Shown: piece by piece, positions 27,601-42,600 of the stretch
Position numbering within the stretch: position 1 is the first letter of the stretch
Layout of the letters: each line of letters starts with the position of its first letter
Origin: Congeria kusceri
Lineage: Eukaryota > Mollusca > Bivalvia > Myida > Dreissenidae
NCBI GenBank assembly: GCA_027627225.1
Contig: CM051029.1
Location: forward strand, 17,785,656-17,849,655
Length of the DNA: 64,000 nt
Reading direction: 5' to 3'
Position numbers and translations under genes: made by a program
Notes under the pieces: model-generated
The model's input: the letters and a program-made list of their open reading frames with translations, nothing else
Database searches by the model: none
Told to the model about the DNA's origin: nothing

Positions 27601-30600
27601 AAGAAAGATGTGCATGATTTGTTTATCATTATAATTATAGAGAAGCCTAGCCTGTATTTGGTATTCTAACATGATACTTGCTAATTTTTCTATAGACAAA
27701 GAAGAAATTTATTGTTGTTAATTACCAAATAAACAACGCAAAAAGTAGTCCTGATTCTGAGCGCAGCATAGTAAAATCTAGTTCTCCACATTACAATTGC
27801 AAAAATATTTGTCAAATCATGTAAAAATCAAAATATTTTTCTCATTATCGTTGTTTATTGGCCAATAAACGCCGATCTGTCGTTCTGATGCGGTATATTA
27901 AAAGACTTGGGCTACCGCCCTTGTGGTTAAATTCATATGCATCAGAACTCCAAATCATTGTTTATTAGCAGAAAAATACGGATAAATCGAAATTATTTCT
28001 TATTTAAATAGTCGCTTACTTTCGATTTCCAAACTATGAAACCAAGACACTGATTGGCTGACTGAAAGGAGGTCAGATTTTATTGCGTAGCCTTTTTTAG
28101 GATATAAGGCGCGTCGCGGGTAAACCGGACTAAATGCATGTGCGTAAAGTGCTGCACAGGCTAATCCAGGACGTCGCTTTCTGCCTACAGTGGATTAATG
28201 TTTAAAAGAGACTTCCTTGAAATTGCAAATACCATAAAAGCGGAAAGTGCTGTCCTGGATTAGCCTGTGCGGACTGCACAGGCTAATCAGGGACGACACT
28301 TTACGCACATGCATTAAGACCGGTTTTCCCGCGACGCCCCTCAATTATGTTTTTAATCCTATAGCTCCATGACCTACAGCCTGTGCACACTGACACACCT
28401 TTCTTATGAAGCTCCTCCACACGGCGAACACGTGCTCCTGCAGCGTCTCCGACTGACTTGTCTTCAGGAAGTACAGGTACAGGTTGAACACCGTGTCCAT
28501 CAGCGTGTTCTCTCCATTACGGCTCTCCAGGTCAGCCTTAGGAAGTACATTCATGAAAATTGACATTCACACTCATAATTATACCTGTGTTATACAAAAC
28601 AAGAGCTGTGTCTAAAACAGATATGCCCCCTCTTGGTTAAAAGCAATCTTTAAAATATCAAGTTTGGTGAAGATCAGATAAAAACTGTTGGACTCAGAGA
28701 GTGGAAACGGCTAAAAAAGCCAATTATAGATGATTAAAGGGCCATAACTCCACAATTTCTGAGGTGACTTGACTGATTTTCAAACTTTGCTGAGATATTA
28801 TGCGCACAAAAATTTTGTGAAGTTTGGTGAAGCACAGATGAATATTGTTGGATTGTAGAGAACAGAAACAAAAGTGGTCTACACACCGACAGACCAATCG
28901 ACAGACTGACCGACCGTCCGACAGACCGACATTAGCAAACCAATATACTCCGCAAAGTTCAAATGAAGGGCACAACAATTATGATTAGGCATTTCACATA
29001 TAGCAATTATATCATCCATTTTCCCATTGCCATTTAAACCCAAATTCTCCCTACTGCGGCTCTCAAGGTCAGACTACAGAAATAAAATATTCGCAAAATG
29101 AAAGTCACGTTACAAAAATTGATGATGTCATATTACCTACGACATCACCATATGAAGATTCAGGCAGGCTGGACACTCCCAAACAGAACAAGCAAGCCTG
29201 AGAACCATTCATTTATTGAACTTTGTAAATCAGTTTACTAAAGCCTCAGTCACAATTCCCGATTATGGTTCCCGACAGCGTCCCTATAGCTCAACAATAC
29301 AAATAATACAACAGCCGGGAATGTCGGGACTCTGTCTGGACGCTGTCGGGCAACTGTCGGATTGCATTCGGGAGAAACCGTGTCCGGACGTTGTCGGGAC
29401 ATATTTGATCTAGTGATCAAACACTGAATTTCGAGCCCCCAAATCTAAGAATATTGTGCCGACTTTTGACATATTTGCGCTGTCGGCTTAAGAACGGCAG
29501 TAAAAATCAGGAATGTGTGACTGAGCCTTAAAGAAAATCAGCTTAAAGACGGAAATCAGCTGAAAGGAGGAATTCAGCATGCTCAGCCGGGAGTCAAATG
29601 TAGTTCCCATTGAGAAGGTCATTAACTTTGCATAACTTTGGAAATCATCTAACTTAAGGAAATCAGCTAAAAGAAGGAATCAGCTAAAAGAAGGAAATCA
29701 GCTAACTTAAGGAAATCAGCTAAAAGAAGGAAATCAGCTAACAGGAGGAATTCAGCATGTTTGGGAGGGAAGATAGTCGGTGCAGAGTAAAACATAGTTC
29801 CCATTGAGAAAAATGTGTTTGTAGAACTTTGGAAATCAGCTAACTAAAGGAAATCAGCTAAAAGGAGGAATTCAGCGTGCTCGGGTGGGAAGAAAGTCAG
29901 TGTAGGGTAAAATGTAGCTCCAGTTCCCATTGTTATTGCAGAAAAGTATTTGTTAGATCATGTTAGAATCAAAATAATCTTCTATTTAGCGTTGTTTATC
30001 GAGAGATATGATTTGACATTCTGATGCGAGTATATGAAACAACAAGGGGCTATCGCCCTCGTGGTTAAATTCCTACACATCAGAACTCCAAATCTGTTGT
30101 TCATCAGTCGATAAACAATGCTAACTCTAAGATTATTACTTAAGTATCACATCAAGGGAGATGACTTTTACCCTGAACTTTTCCGTGTACACTGCCAGCA
30201 CATCAAGAATGATCATTCCTGTCTCGGTGGCCATGTTGGCCTCGGAAAGCGCTCGCATCGTCCCGTCTGCTTCCGACGACGTCGTCACTGAAATGGCAAC
30301 AGCATACAATCATTGTAACATGGTATAATATTCTGAAACTGGGGTGGTAAAATCTTAAATTGACGTATTAATTTTGTCCATTTATGTTAAATGATATTCA
30401 ATATGCCCAACTTGGTCCATTTCTGTGAAATGAAATTAGCTGGTGGTGTATCAAGTAATTACCGTATATATCCTATTATTATACCTCACTTCGTTTTCCC
30501 ATCGTAAAATCCTGTAAACCCATCCCTGCATAATTTTAATATGCCATGACTTTTGAAAGTAATATACCCTGAACGGGCTATAATTTGTAATATACCCCGC

Positions 30601-33600
30601 TGGTGGGCCTTAAAATCGACACACGGGTTTTCCGAGAAATCCGTAAAAGCTAATAATCGATAAGCGCTTATTAAAATGTATTTAAGAAATCAATGTCGAT
30701 GAGCGCCTGATTTTCCAACAATAAATTGTTTATTACTATGAAGGACTAGTTTGTTCTTTGAATTACAATATTTTTGTTCGGGATAATAAAATAAATATCA
30801 TAGGCAGTTGAGGGGTATAGTAAATATTGCCCTCCTTGAAGAGTAATGTCGAGGATGAGGAATAATGTCAAGGATGAAGAGTAATGTCAAGGATGAAGAG
30901 TAATGTCAAGGATGAAGAGTAATGTCAAGGGTGAAGAGTAATGTCAAGGATGAAGAGTAATGCCATGGATGAAGAGTAATGCCTTCGGCCTCGGTTGACA
31001 TCACTCTCCTCAGGATGCAATATTTGCTATACCTCTCAACTGCCTGTGATATTTATATAAACGCCCCGGAAATAGGAAACACCCGCTTCTGTTTAAAAGA
31101 TCACATATACTATTTTGCCCAGACATGTTTTCTCTTTAAATTCTGTTATCTCAGATTTTCGTACAATTCTCGATGAATTTTATACCAATACAATCGTAAA
31201 CTAGTAGTAGTATTCCCTGTAAGTTTATGTTGTAGCCTTCTTCAGCGAATGGGTTAAGGTACCGGAAATATTCAGCCCCTAGATTTTTCCAGTCCCAGTT
31301 CTAGGTAGCAATTCAGTAGGCAAATCAGCCCCTTTGACAATTCGGCCCTTAGACTTATCGATACGTACCACGAATGATGCGTTTGTGATATTTCAAAAAT
31401 TTATATTCATATTAATAATATCTATATTTAATTGAATAATGTATTCTCTATTTTATTCATATCAATTATAACTGTTTACTTGCTCACATGAAACGCATAC
31501 ACCCGCACAGGTAAAAATTAACAGCTATACACTAAGATTTTCCAATTGAAATATCTCCCTTGAACAGAATTAAAGGAAGTTTAAAGTTATTTATAGCTCA
31601 CGTCACCCTTGGCTTCAGATTGCAAAAACTTGTTTACTTTATTCTTGACATAAAAATGACGTTTAAACAAAACAAACACAATATAAGCAAGCAAAAGAAA
31701 GAAACGAAACCATTAGCAGTTCACCATTGCCAACATTGGTTTAAATTATACAGAATTGAAGGGGAGGGGGCCTGGGGGGTAGGGGCACCGGTGAAAGAAA
31801 GACATTTTGTTAGGATATTTTAGTCAAAATTTTAATTTTGGTAAACCTTGATTGTTACTCTTTAGATAAGGATATTTATTTAAAAAAATCTTCTGTTATA
31901 AACATATAATAAAAGGTGGCCGATTTTTTACGTACATTTGAGCTAGGAAAATGGACATTTTATACGTTGTTTATTTTCGTTTATTTAGTTTCCTTACACT
32001 CGTCCATTCTTATTTAAACTTACACATGATATGAGTTTTGAACCCAGAATTATTGATTTGAAGTTTATTTTTTATCAATTGTGTACACCGTGAGAATAAA
32101 AAAAAACAACAATCCAAAGTGGCCGGAATAACGTTCATGACCAGTATAGAAAACATTAAAATTTGACAGTGTATCTCACTAAGCAAACATGGAGGTGTGG
32201 GGAATATACGGGAATATAATATTAAATTTTGGCATTTATTCACTTTTCATACATGCACTTGGACGAGACGGGCAAAAGGGACAATTGATTTTGCCATACC
32301 TAATCAAAATAACCATAAATGCGCTATACGTTATTTTATATATATCCTAAGACATACAATATTTTGTCCAATTGAATATGTACTTAGATACAGTCATATA
32401 ATAACATTAAATCATATTTGAATATAGGTTAAAGGCATACACAATTGTTTGAACAAAGTTTGCTATAAGGCAAGGGGTACAAAGTTGCAGTTCCATTGAA
32501 ATGTAGAGAAATAACATTGAAAAAGAACCGGTATTGGAACTAACAGAGAACAAGACGCTGTGTTTGATAAACACAGATGTCCCTGGTTGGTGCTGGACAG
32601 CCCACCCAAATTAGGTCAAGGTCATGGTCAAAGTGATATTGGGTGATGCAGGTGGATTAGAAATGGTCATAAACAATAGCTGTGTACAACTGTGTAAGAA
32701 TATCCAAGTGCTGTAAGTTGTGTTGGTGCTTGACGAAATGGAAGAAATCTAGTTAAGCAAGAAATAGCCCATCTGAATTATTCTAAGCCCAAATTAGGTC
32801 AAGGTCAAATTGAGGTTGGGTGATATGGATGGATTAGGAATTGTCATTAGCAACAACTGTATAAGTATCAAAGTGTTGTAGTAAGAGGTATTGGTGCTAG
32901 ACAAAACGGTAAAATCTAGTGAACCTCGTAAGGACAGACGGAATCAAAGACAGAACAGGACAATCCCTATTATAGGCCAATAGATGTCGGGGGCATAAAA
33001 CTAACAAGACTTTTTTTAGAAATTGTAACAGAAAATGTTTAAGAAGAAGAAAACCATCTTAAATAATGATAAAAACAACAACAACAAATGTCTTTCAGGG
33101 CAATACACCTAAATAAGAAGTACTTTTTACCATGTTTGAAATAAAGACAACTAAAGGATGTACTTTTACCATGTTTGAAATAAAGACAACTAAAGGATGT
33201 ACTTTTACCATGTTTGAAATAAAGACAACTAAAGGATGTACTTTTACCATGTTTGAAATAAAGACAACTAAAGGATGTACTTTTACCATGTTTGAAATAA
33301 AGACAACTAAAGGATGTACTTTTACCATGTTTGAAATAAAGTCAACTAAAGGATGTACTTTTACCATGTTTGAAATAAAGACAACTAAAGGATGTACTTT
33401 TACCATGTTTGAAATAAAGGCAACTAAAGGATGTACTTTTACCATGTTTGAAATAAAGACAGCTAAAGGATGTACTTTTACCATGTTTGAAATAAAGTCA
33501 ACTAAAGGATGTACTTTTACCAAGTTTGAAATAAAGACAACTAAAGGATGTACTTTTACCATGTTTGAAATAAAGACAACTAAAGGATGTACTTTTACAA

Positions 33601-36600
33601 TGTTTGAAATAAAGACAACTAAAAGATGTATTTTACCATGTTTGAAATAAAGACAACTAAAGGATGTACTTTTACCATGTTTGAAATAAGAACAACTACA
33701 TGAAGTACCTTTACCATACATGAACTATTAACAAATAAAGGAAGTACTTTTACCACGCTTTATCAGAACAACTAAATGAAGTACCTTTACCATACTTGAA
33801 ATATTAACAACTAAAGAAAGTACTTTTACCACGCTTGAAATATTAACAACTAAAGGATGTACTTTTACCATACCTGAACTATTAACAAGTCAAGGAACCA
33901 CTTTTACCATACTTAAATTAAGAACAACTAAAGGAAGTACCTTCACCATACTTGAAATATTAACAAGTCAAGGAAGCACTTTTACTGTGCTTGAAATAAG
34001 AACAACTAAAGGAAGTACTTCTACCATGTTTGAAATAAGAAAACTTGAAGGGCTGAGAAACATTTCACAATTTATTAGTTCCAATATTTTTGAGAGTAGA
34101 AAAATAAAAAAACTTTTAAAGCTAAGCAACACGTAGTTTTTATGATTAATTTGCCTTCAAAAAAGCTAAGTAAATTACTCATAACTATACAAACAAAAAT
34201 GGGGAAATAACAAACTGTAAACCATTCATTAATAACCCACTTAATATAAAATTACACAAAATTTCAGCATAATGGAAAACATGTGCATAGGAATTCTTCT
34301 GTCCTTGAAACAGAATAAAGGCAAACATGTGCATAAAAATTCTTCTGTGCTTGAAGCGACATAAAGTCAAACATGTGTATAGGAATTCTTCTGTCCTTGA
34401 AGCAACATAAAGGAAAACATGTGTATAGGAATTCTTCTGTTCTTGAAACAGAATAAAGGCAAACATGTGCATAGGAATTCTTCTGTTCTTGAAACAGAAT
34501 AAAGGCAAACATGTGCATAGGAATTCTTCTGTTCTTGAAACAGAATAAAGGCAAACATGTGTATAGGAATTCTTCTGTCCTTGAAGCAACATAAAGGAAA
34601 ACATGTGTATAGGAATTCTTCTGTCCTTGAAGCAACATAAAGGAAAACATGTGCATAGGAATTCTTCTGTCCTTGAAGCAACATAAAGGCAAACATGTGC
34701 ATAGGAATTCTTCTGTCCTTGAAGCAACATAAAGGAAAACATGTGCATAGGAATTCTTCTGTCCTTGAAGCAACATAAAGTCAAACATGTGTATAGGAAT
34801 TCTTCTGTCCTTGAAGCAACATAAAGGAAAACATGTGTATAGGAATTCTTCTGTCCTTGAAGCAACATAAAGGAAAACATGTGCATAGGAATTCTTCTGT
34901 CTTTGAAGCAACATAAAGGAAAACATGTGCATAGAAATTCTTCTGTTCTTGAAACAGAATAAAGGCAAACATGTGCATAGGAATTCTTCTGTTCTTGAAA
35001 CAGAATAAAGGCAAACATGTGCATAGGAATTTGTCTGTTCTTGAAACAGAATAAAGGCAAACATGTGTATAGGAATTCTTCTGTCCTTGAAGCAACATAA
35101 AGGAAAACATGTGCATAGGAATTCTTCTGTCTTTGAAGCAACATAAAGGAAAACATGTGCATAGAAATTCTTCTGTTCTTGAAACAGAATAAAGGCAAAC
35201 ATGTGCATAGGAATTCTTCTGTTCTTGAAACAGAATAAAGGCAAACATGTGCATAGGAATTTGTCTGTTCTTGAAACAGAATAAAGGCAAACATGTGTAT
35301 AGGAATTCTTCTGTTCTTGAAGCAGAATAAAGGCAAACATGTGCATAGGAATTCTTCTGTCTTTGAAACAGAATAAAGGCAAACATGTGCATAGGAATTC
35401 TTCTGTCTTTGAAACAGAATAAAGGCAAACATGTGCATAGAAATTCTTCTGTTCTTGAAACAGAATAAAGGCAAACATGTGCATAGGAATTCTTCTGTCC
35501 TTGAAACAGAATAAAGGAAAATATGTGCATAGGAATTCTTCTGTTCTTGAAACAGAATAAAGGAAATCATAGTAAATAAGAATTCTTCTGTTCTTGAAAC
35601 AAACACAAGCTATATAAAGTTATACAGGAATATCAAATTTTTGATATTTATTTAAAAAGCAAAATACTGAATATATGACTGTTGTTGCAAGCACATTATC
35701 ATGTTTTTCGATAGTACTGAATATTCTTGAATATTATTCTCAGCAATATTTTACACTCCAGGATATTATCAAATCTTGAATTTAATTTTCATTGGGTAGA
35801 ACCAATACTTTGAAAACAGCCCAGCAGCTGACGGTGATAAAAATGTGGTTGTTCCGTCATCAATGCAAGACAGTGTAAACCCTTTTTCCCACTTCCCCTA
35901 GCTATGACCAAAAGTTTGGAACATTAATAAAATATGTTTTGGAACATTACAAAATTGCTGAAGACCAAAGATAAATGCTTAACCTTGTAAAATGCCCAAC
36001 ATTGAAAAAATATTTATCAATGATGGCTGTAATTTTAACTACACTGAAACCAACAATTCCAAAAAATATTTAGTAAAATATGGCAATACAATTTTTTACA
36101 TATCTGACGTTTATATACAAACACTTTGTATTTAAGGACCTATCGCAAAATAAAATCACAAAATAAAATGTTTAATATGTAGTTTGCATTTTCTGAAAAA
36201 ATTACATGTTGATATTGTGAATACCATTGACATTGACCCTCAATTTACATTAGTCCTAGTTGGCATTAATTTTTGTATTAAGAAAATGTTATTAAATCTC
36301 TTACAGTCTGTATTAGTGTACCAATTAATGATATTATATTTGAAAAATAATTTTCGATTTAGAGTTGTTTATTGGCTAGTAAACAACGATATAGAGTTCT
36401 GATGCGTCATAATTAAACAACCAGAGCGTTAGCCGGCCGCATCAAAAATACAAATCGGTGTTTATTAGCCGATAACCTCATCAGAAAGACAAACTGGAAG
36501 CAGATAATCAACGATATTGCAAAAAATATTTCGATTCTATCATGAACTAACAACATTTTATGCAATTACAATGCAAACTATATTTTACAGTTTCTGAACT

Positions 36601-39600
36601 ATTTTTTCAGGTTGTTTAACAACGCCAAGTTTCGTTTTTTGTCTATAAAAAACTCTGCGAATGTCATGTTAGATTGCTGCATTTGTGTTATTCCTTTTTA
36701 TGTTCAATGCTTTTGTGGTATTCATTTTTATGTTCAATGCATTTGTGTTATTCATTTTCATGTTCAATGCTTTTGTGGTATTCATTTTTATGTTCAATGC
36801 TTTTGTGGTATTCATTTTTATGTTCAATGCATTTGTGGTATTCATTTTCATGTTAAAAGTATTTGTGGTATTCATTTATATATTTAATGCTTTTGTGGTA
36901 TTCATGTTCATGTTCAATGCTTTTGTGGTATTCATTTTTATGTTCAATGCATTTGTGGTATTCATTTTCATGTTTAATGCATTTGTGGTATTCATTTTTA
37001 TGTTCAATGCTTTTGTAGTATTCATTTTTATGTTTAATGCATTTGTGTTATTCATTTTTATGTTCAATGCTTTTGTGGCATTCATTTTCATGTTCAATGC
37101 ATTTGTAGTATTCATTTTTATGTTCAATGCATTTGTGGTATTCATTTTCATGTTCAATGCATTAGTGTTATTCATTTTCATGTTCAATGCATTTGTGGTA
37201 TTCATGTTCATGTTCAGTGCAGATTTGGTCGCTTGAACCATTTTAACTATTTGATCATTCCAGCAAGCAATGATTATGTAGACCATTGAGTAATGATACC
37301 ACAGTAAAGACACACACCAATTTTTAGACAAAAGTTGTTCCAATTAGAACAAATACTCCAAACCAAAACTATGAAATCACAGATATCTTACCTTCAACTT
37401 CCCTGGACGCTAAGTTATAAGATTAACAGAGTAAGTGTTTGTATTTTCATACTATGGTAGACTTAGCTAAATCAAATCTCGTACATACAATATTTGTTGG
37501 GCTAAATTAAATCGCATACATACTATGGTAGTTTGGCTAAATCAAATCGCATATGTTATACTATATTAGTTGGGCAAAATCAAACTGCATAATACAATGG
37601 TAGACTTAGCTATATCAAATCACATACCGGTACATACTATAGTAGCTGAGCTAAATCAAATCTCGTACATACTATGGTAGTTGGGCTAAATCAAATCGCA
37701 TACCGGTACATACTATAGTAGCTGAGCTAAATCAAATCTCGTACATTCTACGGTAGTTGGGCTAAATAAAATCGCATACCGATACATACTATAGTAGCTG
37801 AGCTAAATCAAATCTCGTACATACTATGGTAGCTGGGCTAAATCAAATCGCATACCGGTACATACTATAGTAAATTGCATATATACTATAGTAGGGGCTA
37901 AATCAAATTGCATAATTCTGTGGTAAACTTAGTTAAAAGTGAACGGCCAAGTTTCGACATACTTTTGGTATTTTGTAGAAAAAAGTCAGTAGATTACAAT
38001 GTTGCTGATGTAAAATTTGAAAATAATATTCTGATGCTTAAAAACGATGATTTTGTACATCGTTAATTTCCGTACGCCGCTCGGTAATTTCTGCCGCCAT
38101 TTTCTTGATGACGTAGTTAATCCCCAACGCTCCATTAATAAGATAGGTCGCCATTATTACTTATGACATTTCTTTAACAAAAATTGGCATTTGAGAAATT
38201 CTTTTATGACAATATTTTGTTTCTAGGTATTGTAAGTCATTGTGCTTGCGTACTGGTTACTTTTAACATGTCACAACAGCTATTTAAAATGAATTTGTTA
38301 ATCCTCCAAGTTCTTTATGTTGCTTATTTATATAAATTTTTATGACTGGTTGTTTGGCATCTGTCTTCATAGATATTTTAAAATCGAGTTTTATTTAAGC
38401 GTTGCATTTTGTCACTTCCAACTATATTCAAGATGTCAGTTTTCACAGTCGATGTGTTATTATGCTATGCATGAATGGCATGTTGTACACGACCCCTTAT
38501 TATGTCATGTGACAAACAGGATGTTGTTTTGATAATTGGATACCTCTCTTACAGATGAGCGAGAGAGCTTTCACAGTTTGCTAAGTTAAGTGTAATGACT
38601 ATAATTATTAACATCTTCAAAATAAATATGTTCGTGCAGTGAAAGTTTATGAATGTGAAGTGTCTATGTATCTTTCTGAATGTGTCATGCTTTTAAACAA
38701 AAAACATACGAGGCGCGTCATGGGAAAACCTGTCTTAATGCATGTGCATAAAGTGTCGTCCCCGATTAGCTTGTGCAGTCTTATCCAGGACGGCAGTTTC
38801 CGCCAACAGTGGATTTATGTTTAGAAGAGACTTTCTTGAAACATAAAATACCATAAAAGCGGAAAGCGCCATCCCGGATTAGCCTGTGCTGACTGCAGGC
38901 TGATCCGGGATGACACTTTACGCACATGCATTAAGTCCGGATTGCCCACGATGCGCCTTATACCAATTTCATGACTTTTTACATAGAAAAAGCATATACA
39001 TGTGATATGCTGACGCACATACATGTCGACAATGTATGTATTGTTTTATTTGCTGTTGAACAACCGATCAGCATGTTACTATATTTGCTATTTTGTTAGT
39101 GGCACCAATACTGTGATTTATTTTAAGCGTCACTCTACTTAAAAAAACAACAAAAAAACTTGCATACTGCAGATTATCATAATATTGCTTATCATATATG
39201 TTCAACATATCTATCTATAATTGGGATAGCGAAAACTTTTTTGGATATACTATTTTCTCATTTTTAATAAACAATGTTTCAGCAACAGGCTGTATATTAT
39301 TATATTATTATCTTATTATATTAACATCATATTAACTTTACAATCTCGGACAATTTAATTTGACGGGCATCTTATATAGCCATAAATCAGATTTATCTAA
39401 AACAATTGTATTCAAATAAACAGTAATAGGGCTTTGAAAAACATTAAAACACTACGTGAAAAAATATGCTGTTTTTTTATTTCCATTTGATCACGTATAA
39501 AAAAAAACACTCTGTATTTTTGGCAAATTTCTTACTATTTGATTATAAAGATAGTTAAATTTCAATCGCAAATGCACAAAGCTGAAATAATGCAACAAAT

Positions 39601-42600
39601 TAGATTACGCCTAAGTCCAGTATAATTAAATGATTCGTAAACCCATCAACCAATCAGCAATCAGGATTTGTGATGCCCAAAACTTGGCAAACCTTCATAT
39701 TACTTTCGACACGGTATTGTGTAGGAATACACAGGATATTGTCATCGTTGTTTGTAGGGGCCATAAAAATTATGATCTCGGTCGTGGTGACAGCAGGAAG
39801 CCCAGACTACTAAGGATCCATTTCCATTTATCTCAAAGATAAAATATTGTAATCCTGTGTCTAGTTGTTTAGATTAACAAATACTGATAAGTTGATAACA
39901 CAAACTGGCACTAAGTAAACGATCCCTAAAGCAGGCCCCGTGTTCACAAAGGATCAATTAGAGGATCAGGATCAGTCTTAGCTGATCTTGATCTTGTAGC
40001 TCAACTGAGCGAAATATCCAACATATTATATTTTTGGAATAACATTTCTTTTTGATAAAATCACATAATTATTTTTATTTCTTTTATTAAATTCATCATA
40101 TCAGACAGCAAATGTACGTTGCAAAGACTTTAAATTGGTTTAAATATATATTTGACCACAAATTAAAATTAAAATTGATCCTGATTTTAGTGAACATCAT
40201 TTTTTGAGTCTGATCCTGAAATATCTGGGCTCAAGTTCATCTTGAACCTGAAAATCAGGCTCAACTTGTTTTGTAAATACGGGGCCAGATGTCTAAGACG
40301 AAGAAAGTAAGGATTATGTGTAGTCTATTTTTATCAAATATTGCAAAATACTTACATAAAAATATGTTTTTTTAACCTACATTTATCTGACACATCCTAC
40401 TTAATATAAATTGTGTCTTATGTTATTGTAACTTAGTGAAATTACGCGAGTTTTGGAGTTATGTTTACAGTCTATATATAAAACAATTAAACAATTAAAG
40501 CGTTGGGAAGAATATACGTCACATCCGGTTTGAAACAAAATGGCGTATCGATAGAAATATGTGCAAAACCCTGTAGTCTTTTATGCTATACTCGCTTATA
40601 AAAGCGTTATTTATGAAAACTGATACGAGAAGTTGAATTTTTATGGCTAAAACTGTTTTACTAAAGAACAAATAACATTTGTTAGAAGCTTGACCGTTCA
40701 CCTTTAAATCAAATTTTGTAAATTATATGGTAGACTTAGTTAAATCAAATCTCATGCATCATATGGTTGACTTTGCTACATAAAATTGCATAGATACAAT
40801 AGAAGGTGGGTTCAATCAAATAATATACATACTATGGTAGTTTGGTACTTCATTCGGATATTCCCCGTACTGGCTGACACTGCGCATGGTCGGAGGAAGG
40901 CTCCCATTGGCCGTAGGGATGACGGAACGTCGGTTCACAGGCAGCGTGTTCGCCTTGCGTCCCATGCTGCTCTCACCGATGATACTCAGGGTGATGATCT
41001 TCTTCTTACCGAGGTACTTGAAGTGTTCCAGGCAGAGTCTGGCAAGAAATATAGTAGAATTAGAATTCAAATATTTGCTGTATATACACGTGCACTCAAA
41101 AATGATATTTCCTATGGGCAACAATCTGTTACGCGAAATTACAATGAGACATCAAAACATATAATGGACCAGAAATCTGTATCGTTTCTCATATAACTGG
41201 CCAATACTGTTAACACACATGAACTTACTCTAGCAGTGAGAAGAAGTCCACGATGTCGTATTCCGAGGAATTGTTGAACCAGCCAAGCAGAATTTCTGAA
41301 ATATATTAACGACTGGTAAACATGACAGCCAAGCAGAATTTCTGAAATATATTAACAACTGGTACACATGAATGCCTTAAGACTTAAACTGGATTAAAAC
41401 CAATTCCAACAAAGTTTTAAGAATTATTTACTAATTTGTTTAATATTTAATGTTTAATATGTTCATTCATGTATCATTTTGCTTAATTCTCATATCATCC
41501 CCCCCCCCCCAAAAAAAAAACCAACAACAAGAAAACAACAATTTTAAGTTTTTGCTTTTTTGTTTCTTGTTTATTTCCGCCCCCTCCCCCCTCCCTCCCA
41601 ACACATCCACATAGACTGCAACACACAACTTGATAACTTTGCTTTCTTGATCATAATTTTTAGGAAATCTTATGTGGTGCCGTGAATTTACTATGTTTAT
41701 TCATGTATCATTCTGCCTCATTTCTGTTCTCCCCAAAACAAAAATAACAAATCAGCAACTTGACTCTTTCGCTCTCTTGTTTCTTGTAAACTATTTTTTA
41801 ACTAATCACATCCACAAGACTGCAATAACACACCTCAAAAAATAAGGTATAACATACTTTGTATGGAGTCTATAATGCATCTATCAATATTTTCCCCCAC
41901 GGAGTGAGAAGCAGGCATATACGGGACCTTAGACTGAAAGCGATTCCCGACAGGCGGGAATTTGATACGCCAAATGATTTTGGGTCCTAGGAAATAGACT
42001 TTGGTTGGATTTTAAATCCCGATAATATCAGGCCGCCTCCGGGCCATTTGATACAACAAAGGTCTCCCACTGTGGGGATTTAGACAAAAATGCTTGACCC
42101 CAATAACTAAAATTAGTCAAATTCCCTTAGGTCAGCCCACCACTCCCCCCCGGGAGAAAATAGGTAAATACGCTACAGCATTAGTGAAATAATACAAATC
42201 TAAATTACTGAAAACAGGGTTTGTAAGGACTAAATTCATTGTGTTTCTTATTGTTTCTGTTGCAGAAAACATTCAAAAATATCAAATTCAGTTTTAATGC
42301 TGATTCCTTGAACTTTCACCCATGATGCATTGTGTTAGTGCAATGTAGCCCATGTGGGAACCAGTTTTACCATCTGGCAGGTACTTGAGGATGTGAAGCA
42401 AGCAGACCAGGAGGTCCTTGATCTCTGTGTTGTCAAGCTTCTGATACTGGTAAACTTTTCCAGATGACTTTACCCCACCTACTCCAGGGATTATTGTGCT
42501 AGCGGAGCCCTGTCTGCAAAGTAGAAAATATAAAGAAATATACTAACTACTGTTCAACTTTAAATTAAATCACTTTCAAGGATTCGTATGAACCCTGTGG

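Noticed and set aside
33095..37343. Long open reading frames (up to 473 codons) as genes
   Set aside because: They are periodic translations of 46-, 39- and 30-nt satellites, overlap in several frames, and have no splice or family support.
40833..41038. Alternative exon F donor at GAATGAA|gtacca
   Set aside because: It gives phase 0, which does not fit exon G; kept as a possibility only if an unseen exon lies between.
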